Assembly: GCF_026627445.1 (NCBI RefSeq)
Contig: NZ_JAPNLJ010000010.1
Coordinates: forward strand, 1-64,000
DNA: 64,000 nt
Direction of reading: 5' to 3'
Origin: Streptomyces sp. H27-H1
GTDB taxonomy: Bacteria; Actinomycetota; Actinomycetes; Streptomycetales; Streptomycetaceae
The notes under the pieces are model-generated. The model did not search any database and was not told the DNA's origin. It worked only from the letters and a program-made list of their open reading frames with translations. Every line of letters begins with the position of its first letter. The first letter of the stretch is position 1. Below, in pieces: positions 51,470-61,482 of the stretch. The position numbers and the translations under genes were made by a program.

Positions 51470-52741
51470 CTAGCGGGTGCCGCGCAGGCGGCGCCACGGG
51501 GTGAAGGTGAAGACCGCCGCACCGAGCAGGATGACCGTGCCGGCGACCAGGCCCAGGGCCTTGATGCCGCCGTCGTCGGCCGCTCCGGTCTGGGCGAGAC
51601 CGCCCGAGGTGGTGCCCGAGGTACCGGAGCTGCCCGAGGTACCGGACGATCCGGAGCCGCCCGGCTGGGCGGCGGTGTCGAGGGTGAGCGATACGGAGCT
51701 CTTGGTCGCGGCGCAGGGCACCACGATCGGATTGGCTCCCGGGGCCATGACCACGTCGATCGTGAGCTTGTCCGGGGTCAGCGTGGTCTTGCCGGTCTTG
51801 CCCGGCTTGTAGCTGCCCTTCATGTCACTGAGGCTGACCGGCGAGCCGGCCTTGACCGCCTCGGGGTTGCCCGGGCCGCTGACCTTGACGATGCCGCTGT
51901 CGGCGCCGCCGAGCTTGATGTCCAGCGAGGGCTTGAGGGCTCCCGCCGGAAGGTCCGCGGGGCTGTTCATCACGCCCTTGGCGGTCGTGGCGGTCAGGTC
52001 GAAGCTGTCGCCGTTCTTCTTCGCGTTGATCGTCACCTTGCCCTTCAGGGGGCCTTGGGGGATGAACGCCCCGCAGTCGAAGGTGACGTCCACGGTCTGC
52101 CCCGGGAAGTCGCTCTGGCCCCCGCCGGACGGGGAGGGCGTGGGGCCGCTGGTGGGCGGCCTGCTGGTGGGCGGCTGACTGGTCGGCGGCCGGCTGCTCG
52201 GCGGCGGGCTCGACGGGGGCCGGCTGGGGCCCCCGGCCGTGACGTCCAGTTCCAGGGACGGCTTGGGGCTGTTGCCCGGCGTGCACGTCGTGGTCGTACC
52301 CAGTGCCTTGATCGTCAGGACGCCGGCGGTGAAGCTGACCTTGCCGGACTTCTTGGGCGTGTACGTGCCCGAGAGATCGCTGATCTTGATGGGCGTGTTG
52401 GCGGGGATCGGAGCGGCATTGGCCGGGCCGGTGACCGCGACCGAGCCGCTGTCGGCGCCGCCCAGGTCGATGACGGCGCTCGGGGTCATCGCACCCGCGC
52501 CGAGCTCGACGGGGCTGGATGAGACGCCCTTCTGGAAGGACATCGTCAGCTTGTACCCGGCGCCCTCCTTGACGCCCTTGATGTCGATCGGCGAGACGGC
52601 CTCTTTGTCACCGATGGGCGTCTTGCACTTGTACTGGACGTCGATCACGTCCGCCTGCGCGGGCGTGGCCCCCATGGCGATGCCCGCGCCGCCGAGCAGC
52701 AGCGCGACCGCGGCCGCGCTCGCCCTCCGTTGGGTGTTCAC
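51470..52741 (-). CDS. Secreted two-domain protein with LAQTG sortase signal
   Basis: A 423-residue exported protein: signal peptide (1-30, ends PAQA), domain 1 (about 31-170), a Pro/Ser/Thr linker with PPTSQPPTSRPPTS repeats (about 171-205), domain 2 (about 210-355), a Gly/Ser/Thr stretch, and LAQTG at 382-386 followed by a hydrophobic segment and RRLRGTR. This is a class E-type sortase signal as in Streptomyces chaplins. Domain 1 is nearly the same as the LPQTG protein at 54968; domain 2 is a diverged copy. The fold looks like an all-beta DUF6801-type domain with a conserved Cys pair. GTG start overlaps the upstream stop. Confidence 0.87.
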   Translation of the reverse strand: MNTQRRASAAAVALLLGGAGIAMGATPAQADVIDVQYKCKTPIGDKEAVSPIDIKGVKEGAGYKLTMSFQKGVSSSPVELGAGAMTPSAVIDLGGADSGSVAVTGPANAAPIPANTPIKISDLSGTYTPKKSGKVSFTAGVLTIKALGTTTTCTPGNSPKPSLELDVTAGGPSRPPSSPPPSSRPPTSQPPTSRPPTSGPTPSPSGGGQSDFPGQTVDVTFDCGAFIPQGPLKGKVTINAKKNGDSFDLTATTAKGVMNSPADLPAGALKPSLDIKLGGADSGIVKVSGPGNPEAVKAGSPVSLSDMKGSYKPGKTGKTTLTPDKLTIDVVMAPGANPIVVPCAATKSSVSLTLDTAAQPGGSGSSGTSGSSGTSGTTSGGLAQTGAADDGGIKALGLVAGTVILLGAAVFTFTPWRRLRGTR

Positions 52742-53934
52742 TGAAGTCCCTTCGTCGTCGGACTGTTCTCAGACGGTGCGGACGTCTGTGGTGCGCTGGT
52801 CTGTGGTGCGCTGGTCCCCGGCGCGCTGTCCGGGGTGAACCACGGCAGTACCGCCGTGGTGGTCTGTGGTGGTTCGTCCGCCGGGTCGGAGCGGACCGGC
52901 CCGGGACCTCTCAGCGGTCCTCGTACGGGGCCCCGCGCGGGCCCCCGTACCGCCGGGATCCGCGGCAGCCGGGTGGTCACCGCCGCCGCCGGGTCGGGCT
53001 GCGGCCGGGCACCGCGGTGGCGGCCGCCGGATTCGCGCGGACGGACCTTGTCGACGACGGCCATGCCGATCCGGAAGATCCCGGCCGGGATCACCAGCAG
53101 GAGCAGGCCCCAGAACAGCAGCACCCCGTACGGGCGGGCCACGCCCCAGGGCTGCGCGGCCATGACGGTCTCCCCGTACTTGAGGGAGAGGGTGTAGTCC
53201 CCGTGGGCGCCGGCCGACAGGGTGGCGTCGAGGGAGACCTCCGCCTTGCCCCCGGGCGGGATGGTGCCCTTCCAGCGGACCTCTTCCCAGGTCGGCGCGA
53301 ACACCCCGTGGGCGGTGCCGAGCTGGAAGACCGGGTCCTTGACCGGGGCGGAGCCGAGGTTGCCCACGGTGACCGTGAACTTCCGGCCGGGCGGGGCCCC
53401 GAACCAGGTCAGCACCCCGTCCTCGCCCTTGAGCCGGACCGCGGTGAGCAGGGCGAGCCGGGCGGTGCCGCCCTCGGCGGGCAGGTCGGCCACCGGGTGA
53501 TCGGTGATCTTCAGCGGGGCCCCGACGGTGGACTGGTCCCCGTTGACGGAGGTCACGTTGACCACGCAGGGGCAGGGTTTGGGCGGGGCGACCACCGGGA
53601 GCTGGGCGGAGAAGTGCCCGTCGTCGGCGACCGAGACGGCGACGCCGTCGGCGTTGGCGCAGCTGTTGGTGCCGCCGATCATGTTCTGCCCGCAGACCAG
53701 CAGCATCACCATGGTCTTGGCCCGCCAGCCCGTTCCGGTGACGGCTATCTCCGTCCCCTTGGCGGCCTCCTTGAGCGAGAGGGCCACGGCGGGCTCGGCC
53801 CCCTCGTCCGCTGCGGCCAGGGCCGCCGGGAACAGCGCCAGCGCGCACATCACCAGCCCCGCCAGTCCCGCGCATCCCGCGGCGGCCAGGGCCCTGACTT
53901 TGCCGCGGTGTCTCCCACCGGCCTTGGCGCTCAC
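52738..53934 (-). CDS. Exported membrane-anchored protein, neocarzinostatin-like N-terminal domain
   Basis: A 398-residue protein with a signal peptide (about 15-41, ALAA), an extracellular domain containing KGTEIAVTGTGWRAKTMVML, paired cysteines in VCGQN/NSCAN and in KPCPCVV, a second beta-rich domain (about 175-265), a membrane segment at about 272-292, and a cytosolic Arg/Pro/Thr-rich tail of about 100 residues. The first domain recalls the immunoglobulin-like neocarzinostatin apoprotein fold, a low-certainty call. GTG start overlaps the DUF916-like stop and its TGA overlaps the LAQTG gene start, so all are translationally coupled. Confidence 0.75.
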   Translation of the reverse strand: MSAKAGGRHRGKVRALAAAGCAGLAGLVMCALALFPAALAAADEGAEPAVALSLKEAAKGTEIAVTGTGWRAKTMVMLLVCGQNMIGGTNSCANADGVAVSVADDGHFSAQLPVVAPPKPCPCVVNVTSVNGDQSTVGAPLKITDHPVADLPAEGGTARLALLTAVRLKGEDGVLTWFGAPPGRKFTVTVGNLGSAPVKDPVFQLGTAHGVFAPTWEEVRWKGTIPPGGKAEVSLDATLSAGAHGDYTLSLKYGETVMAAQPWGVARPYGVLLFWGLLLLVIPAGIFRIGMAVVDKVRPRESGGRHRGARPQPDPAAAVTTRLPRIPAVRGPARGPVRGPLRGPGPVRSDPADEPPQTTTAVLPWFTPDSAPGTSAPQTSAPQTSAPSENSPTTKGLQ

Positions 53935-54950
53935 CTGGGTGCTCCCGTCAACTCGTGTTCCGGCGCTGGGGCTTCTTCGGGTACGGCGCTCCCGTGCGGC
54001 GACGGCCCGGGCCCGTCGCCGGCCCGGATCCGCCGCTTGCGGACGAGGAGCAGCGCGGTCGCGGCGACGGCGCCGAGGCAGAGCAGCCCGAGGCCGGTCG
54101 CGCCGGCGATCCCCCAGGGCACGAACCAGGCCGAGGCTCTCGCCGTGGCGCGGGCGCCGCCGGGGGCCGTGACGGTGAGGGTCAGGGCGACCCGGTCGAA
54201 CACGGGCGCGCCGGGCCAGGGTTCGGTCAGCTCGACCCGCTGGCCGGGCAGCACCTCGACCGGCACGGTGCGGGTGCTGCGGCCCGCGACTTTGCCGAGG
54301 GTGCCCTCGGCACTGATGGCGAGCTCGGGGACGAGTGCCACGTTGCCGCGGTTGACCAGGGAGTACGTGACGCTCGCGGCCGCGCCCTTGCCCCGTACGG
54401 AGACGTCCTCGACCGTGAGCGCCGCCAGTGCGGGGCCGCCGACCCGCAGGTGGACCCGTACGCCCACCTCACGGCCGGCCTCGGTGGCGACGACGGCGGC
54501 CGGGTGGTCGCCGGGCGGGGAGCCGGGCGGCACGGTGACGGTGAAGGGGACCACGGCGCGGGTGCGCGGCGGGACCTTGACCGTGGCGCCCTTGCCGAAG
54601 CTGATCCAGACGCCCGCACCGGTGGACTCCTCGGCGGAGCGCACCGCGAAGGCGCCGGCCGCCGTGTTGTAGGCGTCGGCTCCGCGCAGGGTGATGGTGT
54701 GCTCCCGGTCGCTGGTGTTGGCCAGGGCGAGGCGGTCCTCCAACACCGTGCCGGAGGTGCCCGCGAGGTAGAAGTACGGGCGGGTCCCGGCCTTCACGGC
54801 CGCCGGCGCGCTGCCCGCGACGGGCTCGGCGGTCCAGCCCGGCTCGTCGGCGGCCGCCGGGGCCGCCGCCCCGCAGGTGAGCACGGTGGCGACGGTGGCG
54901 GCGGCGAGGAGGAGCGCACCGGACCTTCGGGGCGAGGGGAGCACGGGCAT
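53931..54950 (-). CDS. DUF916/WxL-interacting-like cell-surface protein
   Basis: A 339-residue protein: signal peptide 1-34 (ending AAADE), an extracellular part whose first half resembles the peptidoglycan-binding DUF916 domain of WxL-interacting proteins (YFYLAGTSGTVLEDRLALANTSDREHTITLRGADAYNT, then VPFTVTVPPGSPPGDHPAAVVA), an immunoglobulin-like second half, a membrane segment near 282-305 and the basic stop RKRR. In Firmicutes such proteins join surface proteins to peptidoglycan; here the partners could be the two sortase-motif proteins of the same operon. It begins 17 bp after the LPQTG gene. Confidence 0.78.
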   Translation of the reverse strand: MPVLPSPRRSGALLLAAATVATVLTCGAAAPAAADEPGWTAEPVAGSAPAAVKAGTRPYFYLAGTSGTVLEDRLALANTSDREHTITLRGADAYNTAAGAFAVRSAEESTGAGVWISFGKGATVKVPPRTRAVVPFTVTVPPGSPPGDHPAAVVATEAGREVGVRVHLRVGGPALAALTVEDVSVRGKGAAASVTYSLVNRGNVALVPELAISAEGTLGKVAGRSTRTVPVEVLPGQRVELTEPWPGAPVFDRVALTLTVTAPGGARATARASAWFVPWGIAGATGLGLLCLGAVAATALLLVRKRRIRAGDGPGPSPHGSAVPEEAPAPEHELTGAPR

Positions 54951-54967
54951 GACCGGGTGTGCTCCGT

Positions 54968-55645
54968 TCAGGACCGGGCCCGCTGGCCGCGCCGGGTCAG
55001 CCAGAGCACACCGGCGCCGCCGGAGAGCAGCACGGTGGCGCCGAGGGTTCCGAGCGCGATCGCGGAGTCCTCGGGGCCGGTCTGCGGGAGGCTGTCCCCG
55101 GTGGATCCGGTGGTGGCGGGCGGGGCGGCGCCCCCGGCGGCCGTCACGTCCATTTCGAGGGACGGCTTGGGGCTGTTGCCCGGGGTGCAGGTGGTGGTCG
55201 TACCCATCGCCTTGATCGTGAGCACGCCCGCGGTGAAGGTGACCTTGCCGGACTTCTTGGGCGTGTACGTGCCCGCGAGATCGGTGATCTTGATGGGGGT
55301 GTTGGCCGGAATGGCCTCGGGGTTGGGCGGGCCGGAGACCGGCACCGACGCCTTCTCCGCACCGTCGACCACGATCACGGCACTGGGGGTCATCGCCCCT
55401 TTGCCGAGCTCGATGGGGCTGGAGGAGACACCCTTCTGGAAGGACATCGTCAGCTTGTACCCGCTGCCCTCCTTGACTCCCTTGATCTCGATCGGCGAGA
55501 CCGCCGACTTGTCCCCGATGGGGGTCTTGCAGTCGTACTTGACGTCGATCGCGGCCGCGTGGGCCGCGGGGGCGGCCAGCAGTACCGCCGTCCCCGCCAG
55601 CGCGGAGGCCAGCGCGAGCGCGGTGGAGCGTTTCCGGTCGGACAC
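54968..55645 (-). CDS. Secreted single-domain protein with LPQTG sortase signal
   Basis: A 225-residue exported protein: signal peptide 1-31 (AHA), one all-beta domain (about 32-165) nearly the same as domain 1 of the 423-residue LAQTG protein (for example GYKLTMSFQKGVSSSP shared), a short Ala/Pro/Thr linker and LPQTG at 186-190 followed by a hydrophobic segment and RRGQRARS. GTG start at 55645 has GGGGAAG upstream; a longer frame is less likely. First gene of the four-gene surface operon. The close similarity suggests recent duplication or gene conversion. Confidence 0.87.
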   Translation of the reverse strand: MSDRKRSTALALASALAGTAVLLAAPAAHAAAIDVKYDCKTPIGDKSAVSPIEIKGVKEGSGYKLTMSFQKGVSSSPIELGKGAMTPSAVIVVDGAEKASVPVSGPPNPEAIPANTPIKITDLAGTYTPKKSGKVTFTAGVLTIKAMGTTTTCTPGNSPKPSLEMDVTAAGGAAPPATTGSTGDSLPQTGPEDSAIALGTLGATVLLSGGAGVLWLTRRGQRARS

Positions 55646-55832
55646 CTTCGTCTTCCCCTCGAACCTTGGGCCACAAATTACTGACGGCGCATCAGATTGG
55701 TGGCTCAAGGTACGCCGGGGGCCTTACGGAGGGAAGACAAAGGACGGCGCGGTATCAACAGCCCGTCCACAGGCCGCGAGGCCCGCCCGCGGGCGGCCGG
55801 GCACGTCCGAAAGCGTCCGGATTCCGGCTGTT

Positions 55833-57020
55833 TCAGGCCGTCTTGCGGCCCTTCTGCCAGACGGCCGAGACCAGCGGAACACCCGGCCGGTAGGCGAGGT
55901 GGACGTGGCTGGGGGCGTCGAGCAGGGCCAGGTCCGCGCGGGCGCCGGGGGTGACGGCGCCGATGTCGGTGCGGCGCAGGGCGCGGGCGCCGCCCGCGGT
56001 GGCGGACCACAGGGCCTCGTCCGGGGTCATCCGCATGTCGCGGACGGCCAGGGCGATGCAGAACGGCATCGAACTCGTGTAGGAGGAGCCCGGGTTGCAG
56101 TCCGTCGACAGCGCTACGGTGACCCCCGCGTCGAGGAGCCGGCGGGCATCGGGCCACTGCGCGCGGGTGGAGAACTCCGCGCCCGGCAGCAGCGTGGCAA
56201 CGGTCGTACCGGCCGCCTGGGCGAGGGCGTCCACATCCGCGTCGGTGAGGTGGGTGCAGTGGTCGGCGGAGGCCGCTTCGAGCTCGACGGCGAGCTGCAC
56301 ACCGGGGCCGTGGGAGAGCTGGTTGGCGTGGACGCGCGGGATCAGCCCGGCGGCGGCGCCGGCGGTGAGGATCGCACGGGCCTGGTCGCCGTCGAAGGCG
56401 CCCTTCTCGCAGAACACGTCCACCCAGCGGGCGTACGGGGCGCAGGCGGTCAGCATCTCGCCGGTGACCAGGGCCACGTAGGCCGCCGGGTCGTCGGCGT
56501 AGTCGGGGGAGACGATGTGCGCGCCGAGGTAGGTGACCTCCTCGGTGTGCGCGGCGGCGATGCGCAGGGCGCGGGCCTCGTCGGCGACGGTGAGGCCGTA
56601 GCCGGACTTGGTCTCGAAGGTGGTCGTGCCCTGGCGGCGGGCCTCGTGGAGGTGGCGCAGCAGGTTCGCCTCGAGCTCGGCGTCGGAGGCGGCGCGGGTG
56701 GCGGCGACGGTCGTACGGATGCCTCCGGCGGAGTAGCTGTGGCCGGACATGCGGGCGTTGAACTCGGCGGTGCGGTCGCCTGCGAAGACGAGGTGGGAGT
56801 GGGAGTCGACGAATCCGGGGATGACGGCGCGGCCGGTCGCGTCGAACGCGGTGTCGGCGGCGGGGGCCTGTGCCGTGGGGCCCACCCAGGCGATGGTCTC
56901 GCCGTCGATGACGACGGCGGCGTCCTGGATGAGGCCGAGGGGGGTGCTGCCGTCGCCCAGGGCGGGGTCGTTGGTGACGAGGCTGCCGATGTTGGTGATG
57001 ACGGTGGTGGTGGTTGTCAT
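55833..57020 (-). CDS. hutI: Imidazolonepropionase
   Basis: A 395-residue amidohydrolase opening imidazolone-5-propionate to formimino-glutamate in histidine degradation. Metal-binding [13 protein letters not shown] (about 66-78), [42 protein letters not shown] (His ligands), and [23 protein letters not shown] (metal Asp, about 315). It is the last gene of hutU-M20-hutF-hutI. The 121-bp gap to hutF contains a copy of the dispersed repeat, which could weaken read-through. Confidence 0.96.
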   Translation of the reverse strand: MTTTTTVITNIGSLVTNDPALGDGSTPLGLIQDAAVVIDGETIAWVGPTAQAPAADTAFDATGRAVIPGFVDSHSHLVFAGDRTAEFNARMSGHSYSAGGIRTTVAATRAASDAELEANLLRHLHEARRQGTTTFETKSGYGLTVADEARALRIAAAHTEEVTYLGAHIVSPDYADDPAAYVALVTGEMLTACAPYARWVDVFCEKGAFDGDQARAILTAGAAAGLIPRVHANQLSHGPGVQLAVELEAASADHCTHLTDADVDALAQAAGTTVATLLPGAEFSTRAQWPDARRLLDAGVTVALSTDCNPGSSYTSSMPFCIALAVRDMRMTPDEALWSATAGGARALRRTDIGAVTPGARADLALLDAPSHVHLAYRPGVPLVSAVWQKGRKTA

Positions 57021-57049
57021 GGTTCCTCGGGTGGTCGAGTGATGTGTTC

Positions 57050-57130
57050 CCCCGCCCCGCCCCTTCCCGGAACCGGGGGCTCCGCCCCCGGACCCCAGGG
57101 CCTCAAACGCCGGCGAGGCTTGATCTGCCG
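57050..57130. repeat. Dispersed intergenic repeat inside the hut operon
   Basis: Between hutF and hutI lie CCGGGGGCTCCGCCCCCGG (a perfect hairpin with a short loop) and the core CTCAAACGCCGG (57102-57113), the same organisation as copies at 13.5, 24.2 and 63.1 kb. Stem-forming and within a presumed transcript. Confidence 0.85.
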
Positions 57131-57141
57131 GGGCCGGGTGG

Positions 57142-58506
57142 TCAGGAGCGGAGGGCTGCGATGGTCGCGGCCAGGGCGGACGGGACGTCGGGGACCAGGG
57201 TGTGGGCGCCGTCGCGGACGATGTGGCGGCCGCCGACGACGGTGTGGCGGACGTCCGCGGCCGAAGCCGCGAAGACCGCCGTCTCCGCGCCCAGCCGGGG
57301 CAGCGGACCCGCCGTGCGGACGGAGTCCAGCGCGATGGTGGTGAAGTCCGCGAGCGCGCCCGCCTCCAGGCGGCCCGCCTGCGACCAGCCCAGGGCCGCG
57401 TGCCCGTCCTCGGTGGCTGCCGTGAGCAGGGCGTTGGCCGTCCAGTGGCCGCGGGTACGGCTGCTCAGCCGCTCGTTCAGCTCCATCGCGCGGGCCTCTT
57501 CGAGCAGGTCGATCACCGCGTGGCTGTCGCTGCCGAGCGAGAGCGGGCTGCCCGCGCGCTGGAGGCGTACGGCCGGGCCGATGCCGTCGGCGAGGTCGCG
57601 TTCGGTGGTGGGGCACATGCAGGTGCCGGTGGTGGTGGAGCCCAGGAGGGCGATGTCCGCGTCGGTGAGGTGCGTGTTGTGCACCCCGGTGGTGCGCGGG
57701 CCGAGCACCCCGTGGTCGGCGAGCAGTTGGGTGGGGGTGCGGCCGTGGGCCGCCAGGCAGGCGTCGTTCTCGGCGGTCTGCTCCGAGAGGTGCACGTGCA
57801 GCGGGGCCCGCCGCTGCGCGGCCCAGGCGGCGACGGTGGCGAGCTGTCCGGCCGGTACCGCGCGGACCGAGTGGATCGCCGCGCCGATCAGGGCGTGTTC
57901 ACGGGGCTTGAGCGCGGAGACCCGCTCGGCCCAGGCGTCCGCGGTGGTGTCGGAGAAGCGCAGCTGGTGGGTGCCGGGGGCCTGGCCGAAGCCCGCGGCC
58001 AGGTAGGCCGTGTCCAGCAGGGTGATCCGGATGCCGGCTTCCGCGGCGGCCTCGATCAGGGCCTCGCCCATGGCGTTGGGGTCGGCGTACGGGGCTCCGC
58101 CGGGGGCGTGGTGGACGTAGTGGAACTCGCCCACCGCGGTGATGCCGGCCAGCGCCATCTCGGCGTAGACGGCGCGGGCGAGCGCGAAGTAGCTGTCGGG
58201 GGTGAGGTTCTGGGCGACCTTGTACATGAAGTCGCGCCAGGTCCAGAACGTGCCCGAGCCGACCTGGACGGTCCCGCGCAGGGCCCGGTGGAAGGCGTGG
58301 CTGTGCGCGTTGGCGAGACCGGGGACGGTCAGTCCGCGCAGGACCTCGGCGCCCGGGGGCGGGGTGGCCGCCTCGGTGCGGACGGCGGCGATGTGCCCGT
58401 CGTCCGCCACGTCCAGGGCGACGCCCGGCTCGACATGGGTGCCGAGCCAGGCGTGCTCCAGCCAGTACGTCTTGTGCGCGGTCAGCACGTGCCCCTTCAA
58501 CGGCAT
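57142..58506 (-). CDS. hutF: Formimidoylglutamate deiminase
   Basis: A 454-residue amidohydrolase converting N-formimino-L-glutamate to N-formyl-L-glutamate and ammonia. Metal motif [17 protein letters not shown] (about 52-68), [37 protein letters not shown] (His), [13 protein letters not shown] and [24 protein letters not shown]. It begins inside the end of the M20 gene (10-bp overlap), so coupling is likely. Its presence shows the five-step histidine route via formylglutamate rather than the glutamate plus formamide branch. Confidence 0.96.
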   Translation of the reverse strand: MPLKGHVLTAHKTYWLEHAWLGTHVEPGVALDVADDGHIAAVRTEAATPPPGAEVLRGLTVPGLANAHSHAFHRALRGTVQVGSGTFWTWRDFMYKVAQNLTPDSYFALARAVYAEMALAGITAVGEFHYVHHAPGGAPYADPNAMGEALIEAAAEAGIRITLLDTAYLAAGFGQAPGTHQLRFSDTTADAWAERVSALKPREHALIGAAIHSVRAVPAGQLATVAAWAAQRRAPLHVHLSEQTAENDACLAAHGRTPTQLLADHGVLGPRTTGVHNTHLTDADIALLGSTTTGTCMCPTTERDLADGIGPAVRLQRAGSPLSLGSDSHAVIDLLEEARAMELNERLSSRTRGHWTANALLTAATEDGHAALGWSQAGRLEAGALADFTTIALDSVRTAGPLPRLGAETAVFAASAADVRHTVVGGRHIVRDGAHTLVPDVPSALAATIAALRS

Positions 58507-59726
58507 GCGAGGCCTTCCAGTACGTCGGCGAGGGCGAGGACGCCTGCCACGCAGTCGTCCTCGGCGGCGAACTCCCGCGGGGAGTGCGAGACGCCCGTGG
58601 GGTTGCGCACGAACAGCATGGCGGTCGGGACGGCCGCCGAGAGGATTCCGGCGTCGTGTCCCGCGCCCGTGCCGAGCACGGGGACGGCCCCGCCGAGGAT
58701 CCGGTTCAGTTCTTCGCGCAGGGCGTGCTCGAACTCGACGACCGGGGTGAAGGACTCCCGGACGACGTCCAGATCGATCCCGTCCTGGTCCGCCCGCTCC
58801 CGGGCGGCCTTCTCGATCGCGGTCACGACCGTGTCGAGGGTGGCCTGGTCGGCGGCCCTGGAATCGAGCCAGCCGCGTACGAGGGAGGGGATGGCGTTGA
58901 CCCCGTTGGGCTCGACGGCGATCTTCCCGAAGGTGGCCACGGCCCCGGCGAGGGCAGCCTCGGCGCGGGCCGCGAGCACGGTCTGCGCGTAGGTGAGCAT
59001 CGGGTCGCGGCGGTCGGCCAGCCGAGTGGTGCCGGCGTGGTTGGCCTCACCGCGGAAGTCGAAGCGCCAGCGGCCGTGCGGCCAGATCGCGGAGGCGATG
59101 CCGACCCGGTCCCCGGACAGGTCCAGGGCCCGGCCCTGTTCCACGTGCAGTTCGACGAAGGCTCCGATGCGGGCGAGGCGTTCGGGGTCGGCCCCGATGG
59201 TCTCGGGGTCGTAGCCGGCCGCCTCCATGGCGCGGGGCAGGCTGACGCCGTCCGCGTCGCGGAGCTCGTACGCCTTCTCCCGGGTCAGCTGCCCGGCGCT
59301 GAGGCGGGAGCCGACGCAGGCGAGTCCGAAGCGGGCCCCTTCCTCGTCGCCGAAGTTGGTGATGGCCAGGGGCCTGGAGAACTCCGCTCCCCTCCTGCGG
59401 AGTTCGTCCAGGGCCGCGAAGGAGGACACCACCCCGAGGGGGCCGTCGAAGGCCCCGCCGTCGGGGACGGAGTCCAGGTGGGAGCCGGTGACGACGGCGT
59501 CGCCGGCCAGCGGGTCGCCGAGCCAGGCCCACTGGTTGCCGTTGCGGTCGGTCTCGTAGGCGAGCCCGCGCGCCTCGGCCTGTGCCTGGAACCAGGTCCG
59601 GCAGTCGGCGTCGGCGCCGGTCCACGCGTAGCGGCGGTAGCCACTGCTGCCCTGGTCCCGGCCGATGGGCCGGAGCTCGGCCCACATCTCGTGGAACGAG
59701 GCTCCGGCGGCGGCTTCCTGGGTCAC
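58497..59726 (-). CDS. M20-family amidohydrolase in the hut operon
   Basis: A 409-residue binuclear zinc hydrolase of the allantoate amidohydrolase/N-carbamoylase subgroup: [21 protein letters not shown] (His and bridging Asp, about 80-100), [11 protein letters not shown] (Glu pair), [11 protein letters not shown] (His), [17 protein letters not shown], and [10 protein letters not shown] (His). Its location between hutU and hutF, overlapping both, and the absence of a recognisable hutG in the window suggest it may hydrolyse N-formyl-L-glutamate. By family it could also be allantoate amidohydrolase. GTG start overlaps the hutU stop. Confidence 0.88.
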   Translation of the reverse strand: MTQEAAAGASFHEMWAELRPIGRDQGSSGYRRYAWTGADADCRTWFQAQAEARGLAYETDRNGNQWAWLGDPLAGDAVVTGSHLDSVPDGGAFDGPLGVVSSFAALDELRRRGAEFSRPLAITNFGDEEGARFGLACVGSRLSAGQLTREKAYELRDADGVSLPRAMEAAGYDPETIGADPERLARIGAFVELHVEQGRALDLSGDRVGIASAIWPHGRWRFDFRGEANHAGTTRLADRRDPMLTYAQTVLAARAEAALAGAVATFGKIAVEPNGVNAIPSLVRGWLDSRAADQATLDTVVTAIEKAARERADQDGIDLDVVRESFTPVVEFEHALREELNRILGGAVPVLGTGAGHDAGILSAAVPTAMLFVRNPTGVSHSPREFAAEDDCVAGVLALADVLEGLACR

Positions 59727-61387
59727 GCGGAGTCACCCTCGCGCATCGGGATGCGGACGTCGCGCTCGTCGGCCACCGACTCGGCGATGTCGTAGCCGGC
59801 GTCGACGTGGCGGATGACGCCCATGCCCGGGTCGTTGGTCAGGACGCGGCGGATCTTCTCCCCCGCGAGCTTCGTGCCGTCGGCGACGGTGACCTGCCCC
59901 GCGTGGATGGAGCGGCCCATGCCGACGCCGCCGCCGTGGTGGATGGAGACCCAGGAGGCGCCGGAGGCCACGTTGACCATGGCGTTGAGCAGCGGCCAGT
60001 CGGCGATCGCGTCGGAGCCGTCGAGCATGGCCTCGGTCTCGCGGTACGGGGAGGCCACCGAGCCGCAGTCCAGGTGGTCGCGGCCGATGACCAGGGGCGC
60101 GGCCAGGGTGCCGTCGGCGACCATCTCGTTGAAGCGCTCGCCGGCCTTGTCGCGCTCGCCGTAGCCGAGCCAGCAGATGCGGGCGGGCAGGCCCTGGAAG
60201 TGGACGCGCTCGCCGGCCATCTTGATCCAGCGGTGCAGGGACTCGTTCTCGGGGAAGAGCTCCAGCATCGCCTTGTCGGTCTTGTGGATGTCCGAGGCCT
60301 CGCCGGACAGGGCCGCCCAGCGGAAGGGGCCCTTGCCCTCGCAGAACAGCGGTCGGATGTAGGCGGGGACGAAGCCGGGGAAGGCGAACGCGCGGTCGTA
60401 GCCCGCGAGCTGGGCCTCGCCGCGGATGGAGTTGCCGTAGTCGAAGACCTCGGCGCCCGCGTCCATGAAGCCGACCATGGCCTCGACGTGCTTCGCCATG
60501 GACTCGCGGGCGCGGGTGGTGAAGCCCGCCGGGTCCTTGGCGGCGTAGGCGGCCATGTCGTCGAGGTCGACGCCCGTCGGCAGGTAGGCGAGGGGGTCGT
60601 GGGCGGAGGTCTGGTCCGTCACGATGTCCATCGGCGCGCCCTCGGCGAGCATCTGCGGGAGCAGCTCGGCGGCGTTGCCGAGCAGGCCGATGGAGAGCGG
60701 CTTGCGGGCGTCGCGGGCCTCGACGGCCAGCTGGAGGGCGTGGCGCAGGTTGTCGGCCTTGACGTCCAGGTAGCGGTGCTCGATGCGGCGGTCGATGGCG
60801 CGCGGGTCCACGTCGATGCAGATGGCGACGCCGTCGTTCATCGTCACCGCGAGGGGCTGGGCGCCGCCCATGCCGCCGAGGCCGGCGGTGAGGGTGATGG
60901 TGCCGGCGAGGGTGCCGCCGAACTTCTTGGCGGCGACGGCGGCGAAGGTCTCGTAGGTGCCCTGGAGGATGCCCTGGGTGCCGATGTAGATCCACGAGCC
61001 GGCCGTCATCTGGCCGTACATGGTCAGGCCCAGGTTCTCCAGGCGGCGGAACTCCTCCCAGTTGGCCCAGTCGCCGACCAGGTTGGAGTTGGCGAGGAGC
61101 ACGCGCGGCGCCCACTCGTGCGTCTGCATCACGCCGACCGGACGGCCGGACTGGACGAGCATCGTCTCGTCCTGCTTGAGGGTCTGCAGGGTCCGGACCA
61201 TCGCGTCGTACGAGCGCCAGTCGCGGGCGGCCTTGCCGGTGCCGCCGTAGACGACGAGCTTGTCGGGGTGCTCGGCGACCTCGGGGTCGAGGTTGTTCTG
61301 GAGCATCCGCAGCGCGGCCTCCTGCTGCCATCCCAGGGTGCTCAGCTCGGTACCTCGTGCGGCACGTACGGGGCGGGGTCCTGACAT
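59723..61387 (-). CDS. hutU: Urocanate hydratase
   Basis: A 554-residue NAD-dependent enzyme adding water to urocanate. Family marks: [79 protein letters not shown] (NAD site, about 164-183), [10 protein letters not shown], and [15 protein letters not shown] with the conserved catalytic Cys. Start ATG 61387 is 6 nt after GGAGG, and the frame does not need the upstream extension. First gene of the operon; no hutH is in the window. Confidence 0.97.
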   Translation of the reverse strand: MSGPRPVRAARGTELSTLGWQQEAALRMLQNNLDPEVAEHPDKLVVYGGTGKAARDWRSYDAMVRTLQTLKQDETMLVQSGRPVGVMQTHEWAPRVLLANSNLVGDWANWEEFRRLENLGLTMYGQMTAGSWIYIGTQGILQGTYETFAAVAAKKFGGTLAGTITLTAGLGGMGGAQPLAVTMNDGVAICIDVDPRAIDRRIEHRYLDVKADNLRHALQLAVEARDARKPLSIGLLGNAAELLPQMLAEGAPMDIVTDQTSAHDPLAYLPTGVDLDDMAAYAAKDPAGFTTRARESMAKHVEAMVGFMDAGAEVFDYGNSIRGEAQLAGYDRAFAFPGFVPAYIRPLFCEGKGPFRWAALSGEASDIHKTDKAMLELFPENESLHRWIKMAGERVHFQGLPARICWLGYGERDKAGERFNEMVADGTLAAPLVIGRDHLDCGSVASPYRETEAMLDGSDAIADWPLLNAMVNVASGASWVSIHHGGGVGMGRSIHAGQVTVADGTKLAGEKIRRVLTNDPGMGVIRHVDAGYDIAESVADERDVRIPMREGDSA

Positions 61388-61482
61388 GGCGGTGCCTCCT
61401 CCGGTGTTGGTCAATCCATTCACATCCTCGCGGTATGAATAGGTTCAGTCAACCGCTGCGGGGGGACTCGCCGGATGATGGG
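61388..61482. promoter_or_regulatory. hutU/decarboxylase intergenic control region
   Basis: This short divergent region must hold promoters for both sides. It contains an interrupted dyad ATTCA (61418-61422) / TGAAT (61436-61440), with flanking GGTCAATCC and GGTTCAGTCAACC blocks, a candidate operator. An in-frame ATG at 61435 falls inside it, which is why the decarboxylase start is placed downstream. Confidence 0.35.
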
